A stretch of DNA of 33,591 nt, taken from assembly GCA_947462095.1 (NCBI GenBank), contig CANHNQ010000024.1, positions 1 to 33,591 on the forward strand, written 5' to 3'. The notes below the pieces were generated by a model. That model made no database searches, was not told where the DNA came from, and saw nothing but the letters and a program-made list of their open reading frames with translations. Numbering within the stretch: position 1 is the stretch's first letter; every line of letters starts with the position of its first letter. Positions 1-7,537 of this stretch are shown in pieces. The DNA is from Gemmatimonadota bacterium (GTDB lineage: Bacteria; Gemmatimonadota; Gemmatimonadetes; Gemmatimonadales; Gemmatimonadaceae). The position numbers and the translations under genes were made by a program.

Positions 1-611
1 CCCTCGTCGGCCACGACCTCGTCGGCCACGACCTCCTCGGCCACGACCTCCTCGGCCACGACCTCCTCGGCCACGACCTCCTCGGCCACGACCTCCTCGG
101 CCACCGGCGCCTCGGTCGCGGCGTCCTGGACGACGACCGGTTCCGCCGGGGCGTCGACCACGGACGCGCGCGGCTCGCTGCGGGCACTGGCCAGCAGGGT
201 GCGAATCTCGTCGATCTCGCTGAGCAGGCCGCTCCGCTGTTCCCCGAGCGTGGCGAGCTTCCCCTCGACATCCTGCCGCACGGCGTCCCAGCGATGGTCA
301 TCATACTCGCCGACGGCGGTCCGTAGCATCGCTTCAACCCGCTCATCTTCGAGCGCGGCCAGTTCGGTCTCGAGCGCTTCGAACCGGCCGCTGAGCGCCT
401 CGGCGTGCGCGGACAACGCGCCCACGTGGTCGCCGAGCTGTGCCATCACGGCGTCGCGACGCGCGACGTAATCACCACGCACGCGCTCGAACACGCGACC
501 CGGCGTCTCCGCGCGGCGTGCGTCGAGCGCGGTCAACCAGTCATCATAGCGTTGCCGCTCGGCAACGAGCGACCGGACTTCGTCGATAGACACGGCGCGA
601 GACTCCATCAT
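1..611 (-). CDS. Coiled-coil protein with acidic VAEEV repeats, cut by the left edge (partial)
   Basis: The reading frame opens at ATG 611-609 (a second ATG follows directly) and stays open to the left edge, so only the first 203 residues are seen. The first 135 or so residues are rich in Glu, Ala, Leu and Arg with heptad-like spacing, which suggests a coiled coil. A Pro/Ala/Val linker follows and then a run of VAEEV pentapeptides, with Asp replacing one Glu in the leftmost copies. No signal peptide or membrane segment is visible, so it is probably cytoplasmic. There is no good Shine-Dalgarno right before the ATG. I do not recognise a family; the repeat may be a flexible acidic spacer before a C-terminal domain outside the window. 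High GC at third codon positions supports real coding. Confidence 0.7.
   Translation of the reverse strand, partial: MMESRAVSIDEVRSLVAERQRYDDWLTALDARRAETPGRVFERVRGDYVARRDAVMAQLGDHVGALSAHAEALSGRFEALETELAALEDERVEAMLRTAVGEYDDHRWDAVRQDVEGKLATLGEQRSGLLSEIDEIRTLLASARSEPRASVVDAPAEPVVVQDAATEAPVAEEVVAEEVVAEEVVAEEVVAEEVVADEVVADE
7..104. repeat. 15-base tandem repeat, six full copies plus partial ends
   Basis: The unit tcggccacgacctcc is repeated head to tail at 7-96 with a partial copy at 97-104, and it probably continues past the left edge. The first full copy ends in g instead of c; the other copies are identical. The unit length is a multiple of three, and on the minus strand it encodes VAEEV (VADEV where the g occurs) inside the partial gene at 1-611. 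Near-identity at the DNA level points to recent expansion by slippage or unequal crossing over. Confidence 0.9.
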
Positions 612-707
612 GTGAGGGCGCTGAATGAACGAACACTCCGGATACGAACCAGACGAACATGGCCGAGGGGGATCACGCCCCTGTGTGACGTAGGTCGCAC
701 CCGTGTC

Positions 708-1451
708 TCAGGCGATCTGTGTACGCACAGCATCCCCATGGCGAGGATGCAGCGCCGCCAGCACGGCCGCTTCCGTGGCGGGCAGCGACTGCGCCCCCCC
801 GAACAGGCGGGCCACGGCCAGAATCCGCGCAGACTGTTCCACGCTTTCCATGCGCAGCAGGGCATCCTCGATCGATCGACCGACCGCGGTCACCCCGTGA
901 TTGGCCAGCAGAAATACCTCGTGCGCCGCGAGAAACGGACGCATGGCGTTGGCGAGGGCCGGCGTGCCCGGACGCCCATAGGGCACGAGCGCGATCGGCC
1001 CCACGACAACGGGCAACTCCGGCAAGACATCGGCTGGGATCGGGATGCCCGCGGCGGCAAACCCGGTAGCCGCCGGGGGATGGGCATGCACGATCGCCTG
1101 CACATCGGCGCGAGCCGCATAGCAGGCGAGATGCATCCCCAATTCCGACGAGGGGCGACGCGGCGTGTCACGTACCGGCGCGTCACCCGGCGACCCATCG
1201 CTTCGGTCCTCGTGACAGAGTGTCCCGTCGGCGTGCACCCGCAGCACGTGGGTGTGGTCGATGGTGCCTTTGTCGACGCCACTGGCGGTGACCAGCAGGT
1301 CGCCCGACGGGAGCCGGCAGGAGAGGTTCCCCTCCGCCCCCGCCAGCAGACCGCGCGCATGCAGCCGCCGACAGGCGGCAGCCAGCATGACGCGCAGTCC
1401 CTGCTCGTCCGTCACCGTGACCTCAGGTGGCGCGATAGACGACGCGACCAC
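708..1451 (-). CDS. Class II aldolase/adducin family protein (fuculose-phosphate aldolase-like)
   Basis: 247 residues, the usual size of zinc class II sugar-phosphate aldolases such as FucA and AraD. The phosphate-binding GNLSCR motif is at 41-46, the catalytic Glu at 103 (SSELGMH), and the zinc ligands His122 and His124 (VHAHPP) and His185 (LANHG). Such enzymes cleave or form ketose phosphates, or act as epimerases or dehydratases; the substrate cannot be read from the sequence. The start is GTG 1451, which overlaps the end of pyrC by 29 bases in another frame. A later in-frame GTG near 1418 would remove the overlap. The gene is last in the pyr operon, although aldolases are not part of pyrimidine synthesis, so it may simply be co-transcribed. 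Confidence 0.85.
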   Translation of the reverse strand: MVASSIAPPEVTVTDEQGLRVMLAAACRRLHARGLLAGAEGNLSCRLPSGDLLVTASGVDKGTIDHTHVLRVHADGTLCHEDRSDGSPGDAPVRDTPRRPSSELGMHLACYAARADVQAIVHAHPPAATGFAAAGIPIPADVLPELPVVVGPIALVPYGRPGTPALANAMRPFLAAHEVFLLANHGVTAVGRSIEDALLRMESVEQSARILAVARLFGGAQSLPATEAAVLAALHPRHGDAVRTQIA

Positions 1452-2709
1452 CGACGATCGTGAGACGGGCCTGTCCGGTGAGCTGGTGGCCCCCGTACGG
1501 CGTATTCCGGCCCTTCGACTTAAACGTCTTCGGATCGACGGTCCAGGTGCGATTCGGGTCGAACACGGTCACGTCGCCGAGGCTGCCTCGCGCGAGCGTG
1601 CCGCCCGGGAGGTGGAAGACCTTGGCCGGCTTGCAGCTCATGGCATCGACCATCTGCGACATCGTCATGATGCCGCGATGCAGCAGATACGTGCAGTTGA
1701 TGCCCAGCGCCGTTTCGAGCCCGACGATGCCGTTGGGGGCGTCGGCGAACTCGCGCTCCTTTTCGTCGTAGTGGTGCGGCGCGTGATCGGTGACGAGTAG
1801 ATCGATCGTGCCGTCGGCGAGCCCTTGCTGCAGCGCTTCGACATCGGCCGCGGTGCGCAGCGGCGGATTCATCTTCGCGTTGGTGTTGTAGCCTTCGACC
1901 GCATCTTCGGTGAGAGAGATGTGGTGCGAGCACACTTCCGACGTGACGTTGATGCCGCGTTCCTTGCCCCAGCGCACGAGCTCGACGGAGCCCTTGGTGC
2001 TGAGATGGCACAGGTGGATGTGTCCCCCGGTGCGCTTGGCGAGGAGAATGTCGCGAATGACGTAGATCTCTTCGGCTTCGGCGGGGATGCCCTTGAGGCC
2101 GAGCTTCGCGCTCATGATCCCTTCGTTCATGCTGCCGCCGTGAGCGAGCGTCATGTCCTCGCAGTGTTCGGCGATGGGCACGTTGAACGCCCGGGCGTAC
2201 TCGAGCGCGGTGCGCATGAGCTGCGCGCTCTCGACCGGCCGGCCGTCGTCGCTGAAGGCGACGGCGCCGGCGCCGACCATCTCAGCGATTTCGGCGAGCG
2301 TCTCCCCCTTCTGCCCCACCGAGATCGCGCCGTACGGATAGACGCGCGCAAAGCCGGCGGCTTCGCCCTGCCGTTTCACGAAGCCGACCACCGCTTGATT
2401 GTCGGTGACGGGCTTGGTGTTCGGCATGGCGCAGACGCCGGTGAAGCCACCGGCCGCGGCGCTGTGGGCACCGGTGGCGATGGTTTCCACATCCTCACGA
2501 CCGGGTTCGCGCAGGTGGATATGCACGTCGATCATGCCGGGCGTGACCACCAAGCCACTCACGTCGATGACCTCGGCGCCATCGGGGGTCCCGATGGCCG
2601 ATCCACAGGCTTCGACCCGTCCGTCGCGCAGCAGGACGTCGCCGACGGTGTCCATTCCCTGCGACGGATCGACGATGCGTCCGCCGCGCAGCAGCAGGTC
2701 CCGGCTCAT
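1423..2709 (-). CDS. pyrC: Dihydroorotase, class I
   Basis: 428 residues. Cytoplasmic zinc amidohydrolase that interconverts N-carbamoyl-aspartate and dihydroorotate, the third step of de novo pyrimidine synthesis. The metal-binding HIHLREPG motif is at 63-70, the substrate Asn lies in MPNTKP (about 97), the FSDDGRP segment that carries the bridging Asp is at 152-158, and the C-terminal TDHAPH motif carries the catalytic Asp. Length and motifs fit the class I (longer, Bacillus/Aquifex-type) enzymes, not the short E. coli type. ATG 2709 overlaps the pyrB stop by 4 bases (ATGA), so the two are translationally coupled. In other bacteria class I DHOase often forms a complex with aspartate transcarbamoylase, which the gene order would suit. 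Confidence 0.97.
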   Translation of the reverse strand: MSRDLLLRGGRIVDPSQGMDTVGDVLLRDGRVEACGSAIGTPDGAEVIDVSGLVVTPGMIDVHIHLREPGREDVETIATGAHSAAAGGFTGVCAMPNTKPVTDNQAVVGFVKRQGEAAGFARVYPYGAISVGQKGETLAEIAEMVGAGAVAFSDDGRPVESAQLMRTALEYARAFNVPIAEHCEDMTLAHGGSMNEGIMSAKLGLKGIPAEAEEIYVIRDILLAKRTGGHIHLCHLSTKGSVELVRWGKERGINVTSEVCSHHISLTEDAVEGYNTNAKMNPPLRTAADVEALQQGLADGTIDLLVTDHAPHHYDEKEREFADAPNGIVGLETALGINCTYLLHRGIMTMSQMVDAMSCKPAKVFHLPGGTLARGSLGDVTVFDPNRTWTVDPKTFKSKGRNTPYGGHQLTGQARLTIVGGRVVYRAT

Positions 2710-3665
2710 GCGCCTCCCTTCTTCGCCGCTTCGGCGAGTTCCGGCTTGCCGCCGGCGAGCAGATAGAGAACGGCCATGCGGACCGCCACGCCATTGGTGA
2801 CCTGATCGAGGATCACCGAGTGCGGCCCGTCGGCCACGTCACTGTCGATTTCCACGCCGCGATTCATCGGGCCAGGGTGCAGGATGAGGATGTCGCGCGG
2901 CGCCTTCTCGAGCCGCGCGCGGGTAACGCCGTACACGCGATTGTACTCGCGCAACGACGGGATGTAGCCGGCCTGCATGCGCTCGAGCTGCAATCGCAGG
3001 ACGTTGAAGGCATCCGCCCACTCGACGGCCTCTTCGATGCGATCGAACACGGTCACGCCCATCTCGCCGATGGCGTTGGGGAGCAGTGAGCGCGGACCAC
3101 ACACGGCGACTTCAGCGCCGAGCTTGGTGAGGCCCCAGATGTTGGAGCGGGCGACGCGCGAATGGAGCACGTCGCCAACGATGCAGATGCGCCGTCCGGC
3201 GAGATCGCCGAGGTGATTGCGCAGCGTCAGGATATCGAGCAGCCCCTGCGTGGGGTGCTCGTTGGTGCCGTCGCCGGCGTTGATGACGTTGGACTCGATG
3301 CGTTCAGCAAGGAACTGCGCGGCCCCCGATGCGCCATGGCGAATGACCACCATGTCGATCTTCATCGCTTCGAGATTGCGCGCCGTGTCGACGAGCGTTT
3401 CGCCTTTGGAAACGCTCGAGCCGGCGGAGGCGACGTTCACCGTGTCCGCGCTGAGCCGCTTTTCGGCGAACTCGAACGAGATCCGCGTGCGGGTGGACGC
3501 TTCGAAGAACAGGTTGACGATCGTGGCGCCGCGCAGCGTCGGCACTTTCTTGATCGCGCGTTCGGAGATTTCGCGGAACGGGACGGCGGTGTCGAGCACG
3601 AGGCGGATCTGATCCGCCGAGAGCGGCGCCAGTCCGAGGAGGTCCTTTCCGAGTGGGCCGGGCAT
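2706..3665 (-). CDS. pyrB: Aspartate carbamoyltransferase catalytic subunit
   Basis: 319 residues. Transfers the carbamoyl group of carbamoyl phosphate to aspartate, the first committed step of pyrimidine synthesis. The carbamoyl-phosphate-binding STRTR motif is at 57-61, the HPTQ motif at 137-140, and the HPGPMNRG segment near the C-terminus is typical of the family. ATG 3665 lies 4 bases after the pyrR stop, and the 3' end overlaps pyrC by 4 bases. No pyrI regulatory-chain gene is present in the window, so this is probably not the E. coli-type allosteric holoenzyme; regulation more likely goes through expression or through complex formation with PyrC. Confidence 0.97.
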   Translation of the reverse strand: MPGPLGKDLLGLAPLSADQIRLVLDTAVPFREISERAIKKVPTLRGATIVNLFFEASTRTRISFEFAEKRLSADTVNVASAGSSVSKGETLVDTARNLEAMKIDMVVIRHGASGAAQFLAERIESNVINAGDGTNEHPTQGLLDILTLRNHLGDLAGRRICIVGDVLHSRVARSNIWGLTKLGAEVAVCGPRSLLPNAIGEMGVTVFDRIEEAVEWADAFNVLRLQLERMQAGYIPSLREYNRVYGVTRARLEKAPRDILILHPGPMNRGVEIDSDVADGPHSVILDQVTNGVAVRMAVLYLLAGGKPELAEAAKKGGA

Positions 3666-3669
3666 GCTC

Positions 3670-4221
3670 TCAGCCCTCGTCGACGCGAGCGGCGATCAGC
3701 ACTTCGTCGCGTCCATCCAGTTCTTCGACAAACACATCGACCCGCTGTCCGGGAGTTACCTCGACCTTACGACCGATGACATCGGCGTGAATCGGCAGTT
3801 CGCGTCCGCCGCGATCGATCAGCACGGCCAGTGCGATGCGCGCCGGGCGTCCGAAATCGGCGAGTTCATCGAGCGCGGCGCGTACGGTGCGTCCGGTGTA
3901 GAGCACGTCGTCGACAATCACCACGTGCTGATCGTCGAGTGTCCACGGGAGCTGGGTGGTGCCGACGACGGGACGCGGTCCGACGGTTTGCAGGTCATCA
4001 CGATACAGCGTGATGTCGAGCGCGCCGCTCACGATGTCCACGCCTTCCTGCGCCTTGATGATGCGGACGATGCGCTCGGCAAGTTGCACGCCGCGGCGCT
4101 GGATTCCAACGAGCACGAGGTTGTCGGTGCCCGCATTGAGTTCGACGATCTGGTCCGCCATGCGACGCAGGGTACGATCGAGCGCGCGGGCATCCAGCGC
4201 GATGGAAGGCTTTCGAGACAT
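3670..4221 (-). CDS. pyrR: PyrR: pyr operon regulator / uracil phosphoribosyltransferase
   Basis: 183 residues, the usual PyrR length. The type I phosphoribosyltransferase PRPP loop [12 protein letters not shown] is at 101-112, with [15 protein letters not shown] near the N-terminus as in PyrR. In Firmicutes it binds a pyr mRNA hairpin to cause attenuation and also makes UMP from uracil and PRPP. Here it is the first gene of a pyrR-pyrB-pyrC-aldolase unit. Only 35 bases separate it from the upstream gene, and no attenuator hairpin fits in that gap or between pyrR, pyrB and pyrC. Classical attenuation at this locus is therefore doubtful, and the protein may act mainly as a UPRTase or at another target. 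Confidence 0.95.
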   Translation of the reverse strand: MSRKPSIALDARALDRTLRRMADQIVELNAGTDNLVLVGIQRRGVQLAERIVRIIKAQEGVDIVSGALDITLYRDDLQTVGPRPVVGTTQLPWTLDDQHVVIVDDVLYTGRTVRAALDELADFGRPARIALAVLIDRGGRELPIHADVIGRKVEVTPGQRVDVFVEELDGRDEVLIAARVDEG

Positions 4222-4227
4222 GGCCGC

Positions 4228-4233
4228 AATATA
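4228..4233 (-). promoter_or_regulatory. Possible -10 box for pyrR (TATATT), leaderless start
   Basis: On the minus strand TATATT ends six bases before the pyrR ATG (4221), so transcription would begin at or next to the start codon and give a leaderless mRNA. The best -35 at 17-base spacing is only GCGACT, which shares GAC with TTGACA. There is no Shine-Dalgarno in the gap, which fits leaderless translation but does not prove it. Confidence 0.35.
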
Positions 4234-4256
4234 GCGCGGCTCGGCCTCTCAGTCGC

Positions 4257-4736
4257 TTACCACTCGTGATGGCTTCGGGGCGGCTCGGCGCCGGCGGACG
4301 GCCGCTGTGCCCAGAGTCCCGCGAGGGGCGACAGATGCCGGGCGGCGGTGCGTGCCGCACGCAGGCGCGACTGATCGACGGGCGGGAGGGTGGACGTCGC
4401 GGCGTACATGGCGATGTCCGCCGCCGCCGCCATGGTGGCCTGAGCGAATCCGTGCGACCAATCGGGTCCGTACGGGTGCGAATCGGCGCGTTCTTCGACG
4501 CCCGCGCCGAAGGCGACACACTTGTCCGCCGCCTCGCGGAGGGTGCGGCTGGACGCGAGATGGGCAACGACCACGTGGAACCCGTCGCGGCGCCCCATGT
4601 GGTAGGTCGCCGGCTGCAGCGCATCGCCAGGCATCGGCTGGACGAGCCCCGAGGCGATTCCCGTGAGCATCACGCAGAGCTGCGAGAAGTGGCCACGGAT
4701 CGGATCAATCGCGGGCTCATCGAGAATACGGGACAT
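4257..4736 (-). CDS. Hypothetical protein upstream of pyrR
   Basis: 159 residues from ATG 4736, which has a GGAAG about seven bases upstream. The frame is open further upstream to 4949, but that extension is Arg/Pro-rich and looks non-coding. Third codon positions in the chosen part are strongly G/C, as in the neighbouring genes. The N-terminal half contains the segments PIRGHFSQLCVMLTG and YHMGRRDGFHVVVAHLASS; the middle has ATMAAAADIAMYAATS. No signal peptide, Walker motif or metal motif stands out, and I do not recognise a family. It ends 35 bases before pyrR and may be a separate unit, because a possible pyrR promoter lies in that gap. Confidence 0.6.
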   Translation of the reverse strand: MSRILDEPAIDPIRGHFSQLCVMLTGIASGLVQPMPGDALQPATYHMGRRDGFHVVVAHLASSRTLREAADKCVAFGAGVEERADSHPYGPDWSHGFAQATMAAAADIAMYAATSTLPPVDQSRLRAARTAARHLSPLAGLWAQRPSAGAEPPRSHHEW

Positions 4737-4967
4737 GGCGCTTCCGGCTCGGGTCATGGCGAGCACCGCCGACCGGCGACCCCGCACGCCCGCTATGCCG
4801 CAAGTGACGTGCCGTACCGGTCCCTTCCCGATGTCGCGCCGAGACGCTACGGCCCCATTCTGAGGCGTGACGGATGGGGCTGCGACACGTTGCGTGGTTC
4901 CCACCATAGGTGAGGCAGGCGTGCGACAGCGGCGCGGCGACGGACCCATCGATGCAGCGGCGACCGC

Positions 4968-6194
4968 TCAGCCGGCGTACAGATTGAGGTCGGTGCCCAC
5001 CGCATCGGCCATCGCGATCGTGGTTGCCCAGTCGGGATGCCGCAGGGATACGTAGCCGTCGGAGAGGAGGGTGCTCTTCCAATCGCGGCGCGGGGCACCG
5101 ATGGGGAGGAGATCCACCACGCAGATGGCGTCCCCGAAACGCCGGCGCAGCTGCTCGAGCCCCTCGATACGCTGGATGCGCCCCTGGCCGTGCGCCCGCT
5201 TCGTAATGCACGCGGTGTTGTACTTGCGCTCGATTGCCTGTGAGAACGTGCCGTGCAGTTCGGCCTCGGCCCAGCCGTTAAAGAGATCCATGTCGCCGGC
5301 GTAGTTCATGAGGTCGACGGTACGCGCTCCGGGCGGACGCGCCGCCACTTCGCCGAACACCGCCTCGCCGTCGGCCTTGCGGTACCACTCCATGTGCGTG
5401 AAGCCGGTGTCGTAGCCAAGCACCTTCAGGACCCGCTCGCCCATGGCCCGCCCGCCCGCCAGTTTGGGGTCGTCCACGTTCCGATAGGAGAGCGTCTGCG
5501 GCGAGATCCACTCGTTGGTACGGGCGATGAGCGGCCGCGGGCGATAGAAGGCGATGTGGAAGTACTTGATCTCGCCGCCGGCGCACACGGTGTCGTAGGT
5601 GTACTCCTCGCCATCGATAAACTCCTCGACGTCGACCACGGCAATGTGCCCGAGCTGGGCAATGGCCTTGCGGACATCGCCCGCATCATCGCAGCGAAAG
5701 GTGTCCATGGAGCCGGCCCCTGCGATGGGCTTGATGATGAGCGGGTAACCCACCTGCTCGGCCGCGGCCCAGACTTCGGCCGGCGTGCTGGCGATCGCAT
5801 GGTGCGGCACACGGACGCCCCCTTCGGCCAGTGCCTGCTTCATGAGGTCCTTATTGCGGAAGCGCAGCGATTGCTGATACGACTGGCCGGGGACGCCGAG
5901 CGCTTCGCGGATCTGCGCAGCGATCTCGACCCCCGGTTCCCAGAGGCAGCAGACGCGATCGATCGTCCGCGCACCGATCCATTTCCGGATCTGCGCGATC
6001 GCCTGCTCCGGATTGGTGAAGAGATCGGGGGCGTGGAGATAGTCGCTCAGATGGCGACGCGCGATCTCCGGCAGATCCTGCACCGGCGTATTGGACACGC
6101 CCAGCACGGTGGCGCCCTGCTCGGACAGACCACGCGTGAAGAGTGGCATTTCACCCGGGAACCCCGGGGTCAGCATCAGCACGGTTTTGGACAC
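4968..6194 (-). CDS. ATP-grasp ligase of unknown substrate (second of a tandem pair)
   Basis: 408 residues from GTG 6194. The central ATP-grasp fold shows Lys at about 115 and 155 (PLIIKPIAGAGS) for ATP binding, the adenine-contacting VEEFIDGEEYTYD around 189, and the metal/phosphate motif GEVAARPPGA at 281-290. E-x-A-x-R-P in place of E-x-N-x-R is like PurK/PurT. Such enzymes join a carboxylate, through an acyl phosphate, to an amine or other nucleophile. The N-terminal 100 residues look like the usual pre-grasp nucleotide-fold domain. It is too short for CarB and lacks the lid signatures of D-Ala-D-Ala ligase. It shares motif order and length with the gene at 6225-7442 and follows it after 30 bases, so the two are paralogues and probably co-transcribed. 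The substrate is unknown. Confidence 0.85.
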   Translation of the reverse strand: MSKTVLMLTPGFPGEMPLFTRGLSEQGATVLGVSNTPVQDLPEIARRHLSDYLHAPDLFTNPEQAIAQIRKWIGARTIDRVCCLWEPGVEIAAQIREALGVPGQSYQQSLRFRNKDLMKQALAEGGVRVPHHAIASTPAEVWAAAEQVGYPLIIKPIAGAGSMDTFRCDDAGDVRKAIAQLGHIAVVDVEEFIDGEEYTYDTVCAGGEIKYFHIAFYRPRPLIARTNEWISPQTLSYRNVDDPKLAGGRAMGERVLKVLGYDTGFTHMEWYRKADGEAVFGEVAARPPGARTVDLMNYAGDMDLFNGWAEAELHGTFSQAIERKYNTACITKRAHGQGRIQRIEGLEQLRRRFGDAICVVDLLPIGAPRRDWKSTLLSDGYVSLRHPDWATTIAMADAVGTDLNLYAG

Positions 6195-6224
6195 AGGGCG
6201 TTTGAGCAGATGGGGGGAGGGGCT

Positions 6225-7442
6225 TCAGCCCAGTCGGACGCGGACGCTCGAAACAATACAGTGCAATGCGTGCTCCACCACGGACGTTTCCGGGTGACGG
6301 ACAATGATGTACCCCTCACCCTCGTAGCTTCCGGTGGGATGCTGTCCCGGGGCCGGCAGTCGGGCATCGCAGATCATGGCGCCGAACTGTTGCCGGATCG
6401 CCTCGATCCCCTCGACGCTGCGGACCTGACCGGTGCCCTGCCCTCGCAGATACGCGGTGCCGACCGCATAGCGCCGTTCGGGCGGATCGAAGGTGCCGTT
6501 GATCATGAGTCGCACCCATGCCGCGACGAAATCGATGTCGTGCGCGCGGGAGATCATGGTGGTGATATTGGCGCCGGGCGGACGCGCGGCGATCTCGCTG
6601 ATGGCGAGCGTGCCATCCTCGCGACGGAACCATTCACAGTGCGACACGCCGGTCCCCATCCCCAGCGCGGTCAGGGCCTTGGCCCCGACGGCGCGAATGT
6701 CGTCGAACTCGACGGCATCAACTTCGCGCGGGAGCAGCACCGTCCACTGAATCCACGCGTTCTCCACGACGTCGAGGGGGGTGGGGCCGTATCGCGTGAG
6801 AGAGTGCCACATCGCGTGGCCATCGACCGACACCGTTTCCAGCGAGTACTCCGTGCCGCGCAGAAACTCCTCCGCGAGCATCGGCTGGGCGGCGGTCGCC
6901 GGATAGTTCACGAGCATCGCGTCGAGCGACGCGACGTCGCGAATCCGCTGCGTCGCGATGGCGCCGGCGCCGGCGGGCGGCTTGAGCACCACCGGATACC
7001 CGACGTCGGCGATGAATGCCAACGCGTCGTCGCGCGACATAATCAGCCGATGCCGCGCGACCGGCACACCGGCCGCACGCAGGGCATCCTTCATGCGCGC
7101 CTTGTCGCGGAAATTGTGCGCGGCGTCGCTGGACAGCCCAGGAATCCCGAGCCGTTCGCGCACCGTGGCGAGCGGCTGCTGCAACTGCTCGTAGGCACCG
7201 AAGCACCGCGCGATCGCGCCGTGCGCAGCACCGAGGGCACGCACCGCGTGTTCGAGCGACGTGGCGTTCGTGACATCATCGACCTGCCAGTGCGCGGCCA
7301 GCCGCGCCGCCACGTGTGGGGCGAGTGCGGCGAGCGGTTGCTGCGCAATGACACCGAGCCGCACCTGCGGCACGGTGAGCGCCGCCTCGATCATCTGCGT
7401 GGCCGCCGGCGAGAAGATGGGGCATACGAAAATCACGAACAT
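6225..7442 (-). CDS. ATP-grasp ligase of unknown substrate (first of a tandem pair)
   Basis: 405 residues from ATG 7442. The layout matches the downstream paralogue: an N-terminal domain, K114/K118 region (FRDKARMKDA), ATP Lys at 154 (VVLKPPAGAGA), EEFLRGTEYSLETV from 191, the metal motif SEIAARPPGANI at 282-293, and a C-terminal RRYAVGTAYLRGQGTGQVRSVEGIEAIR segment. The downstream protein has the closely similar KYNTACITKRAHGQGRIQRI at the same place, which supports duplication. The N-terminus MFVIFVCPIF resembles a Rossmann strand more than a signal peptide, so it is probably cytoplasmic. Candidate roles are peptide, amino-acid or polyamine ligation, or a PurK/PurT-like reaction. No purine or amino-acid biosynthesis gene lies next to it. 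Confidence 0.85.
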   Translation of the reverse strand: MFVIFVCPIFSPAATQMIEAALTVPQVRLGVIAQQPLAALAPHVAARLAAHWQVDDVTNATSLEHAVRALGAAHGAIARCFGAYEQLQQPLATVRERLGIPGLSSDAAHNFRDKARMKDALRAAGVPVARHRLIMSRDDALAFIADVGYPVVLKPPAGAGAIATQRIRDVASLDAMLVNYPATAAQPMLAEEFLRGTEYSLETVSVDGHAMWHSLTRYGPTPLDVVENAWIQWTVLLPREVDAVEFDDIRAVGAKALTALGMGTGVSHCEWFRREDGTLAISEIAARPPGANITTMISRAHDIDFVAAWVRLMINGTFDPPERRYAVGTAYLRGQGTGQVRSVEGIEAIRQQFGAMICDARLPAPGQHPTGSYEGEGYIIVRHPETSVVEHALHCIVSSVRVRLG

Positions 7443-7482
7443 GTCGCGGCTTTACCGGGAAGGATCGGGGGCGGATACACGA

Positions 7483-7513
7483 TCGCGGTGTTGCCCGAAG
7501 GGCAACACCGCGA
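7483..7513 (-). terminator. Perfect 14-bp hairpin after the small secreted protein gene
   Basis: tcgcggtgttgccc at 7483-7496 and its exact complement at 7500-7513 enclose a three-base loop. It lies 25 bases past the stop of the gene at 7538-7945 and 41 bases before the ATP-grasp start. No T-run follows, so it may be a hairpin-only terminator, an mRNA-stabilising end, or a partial block within a longer transcript. Confidence 0.5.
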
Positions 7514-7537
7514 CAGCGGTGTGGAGCGCGATCCGGA

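Noticed and set aside
1-104. Possible CRISPR array
   Set aside because: The 15-base units are directly adjacent without spacers and stay in frame in a protein.
612-707. Terminator after the aldolase gene
   Set aside because: An imperfect gtgcgac/gtcacac stem and a 5-bp agggg/cccct stem are present, but both are too weak to call.
4968-7442. ATP-grasp pair as split carbamoyl-phosphate synthase for the nearby pyr genes
   Set aside because: CarB is about 1,070 residues with two synthetase halves and an allosteric domain. These have other N-termini and a different C-terminal region, and are separated from pyr by an orphan gene.
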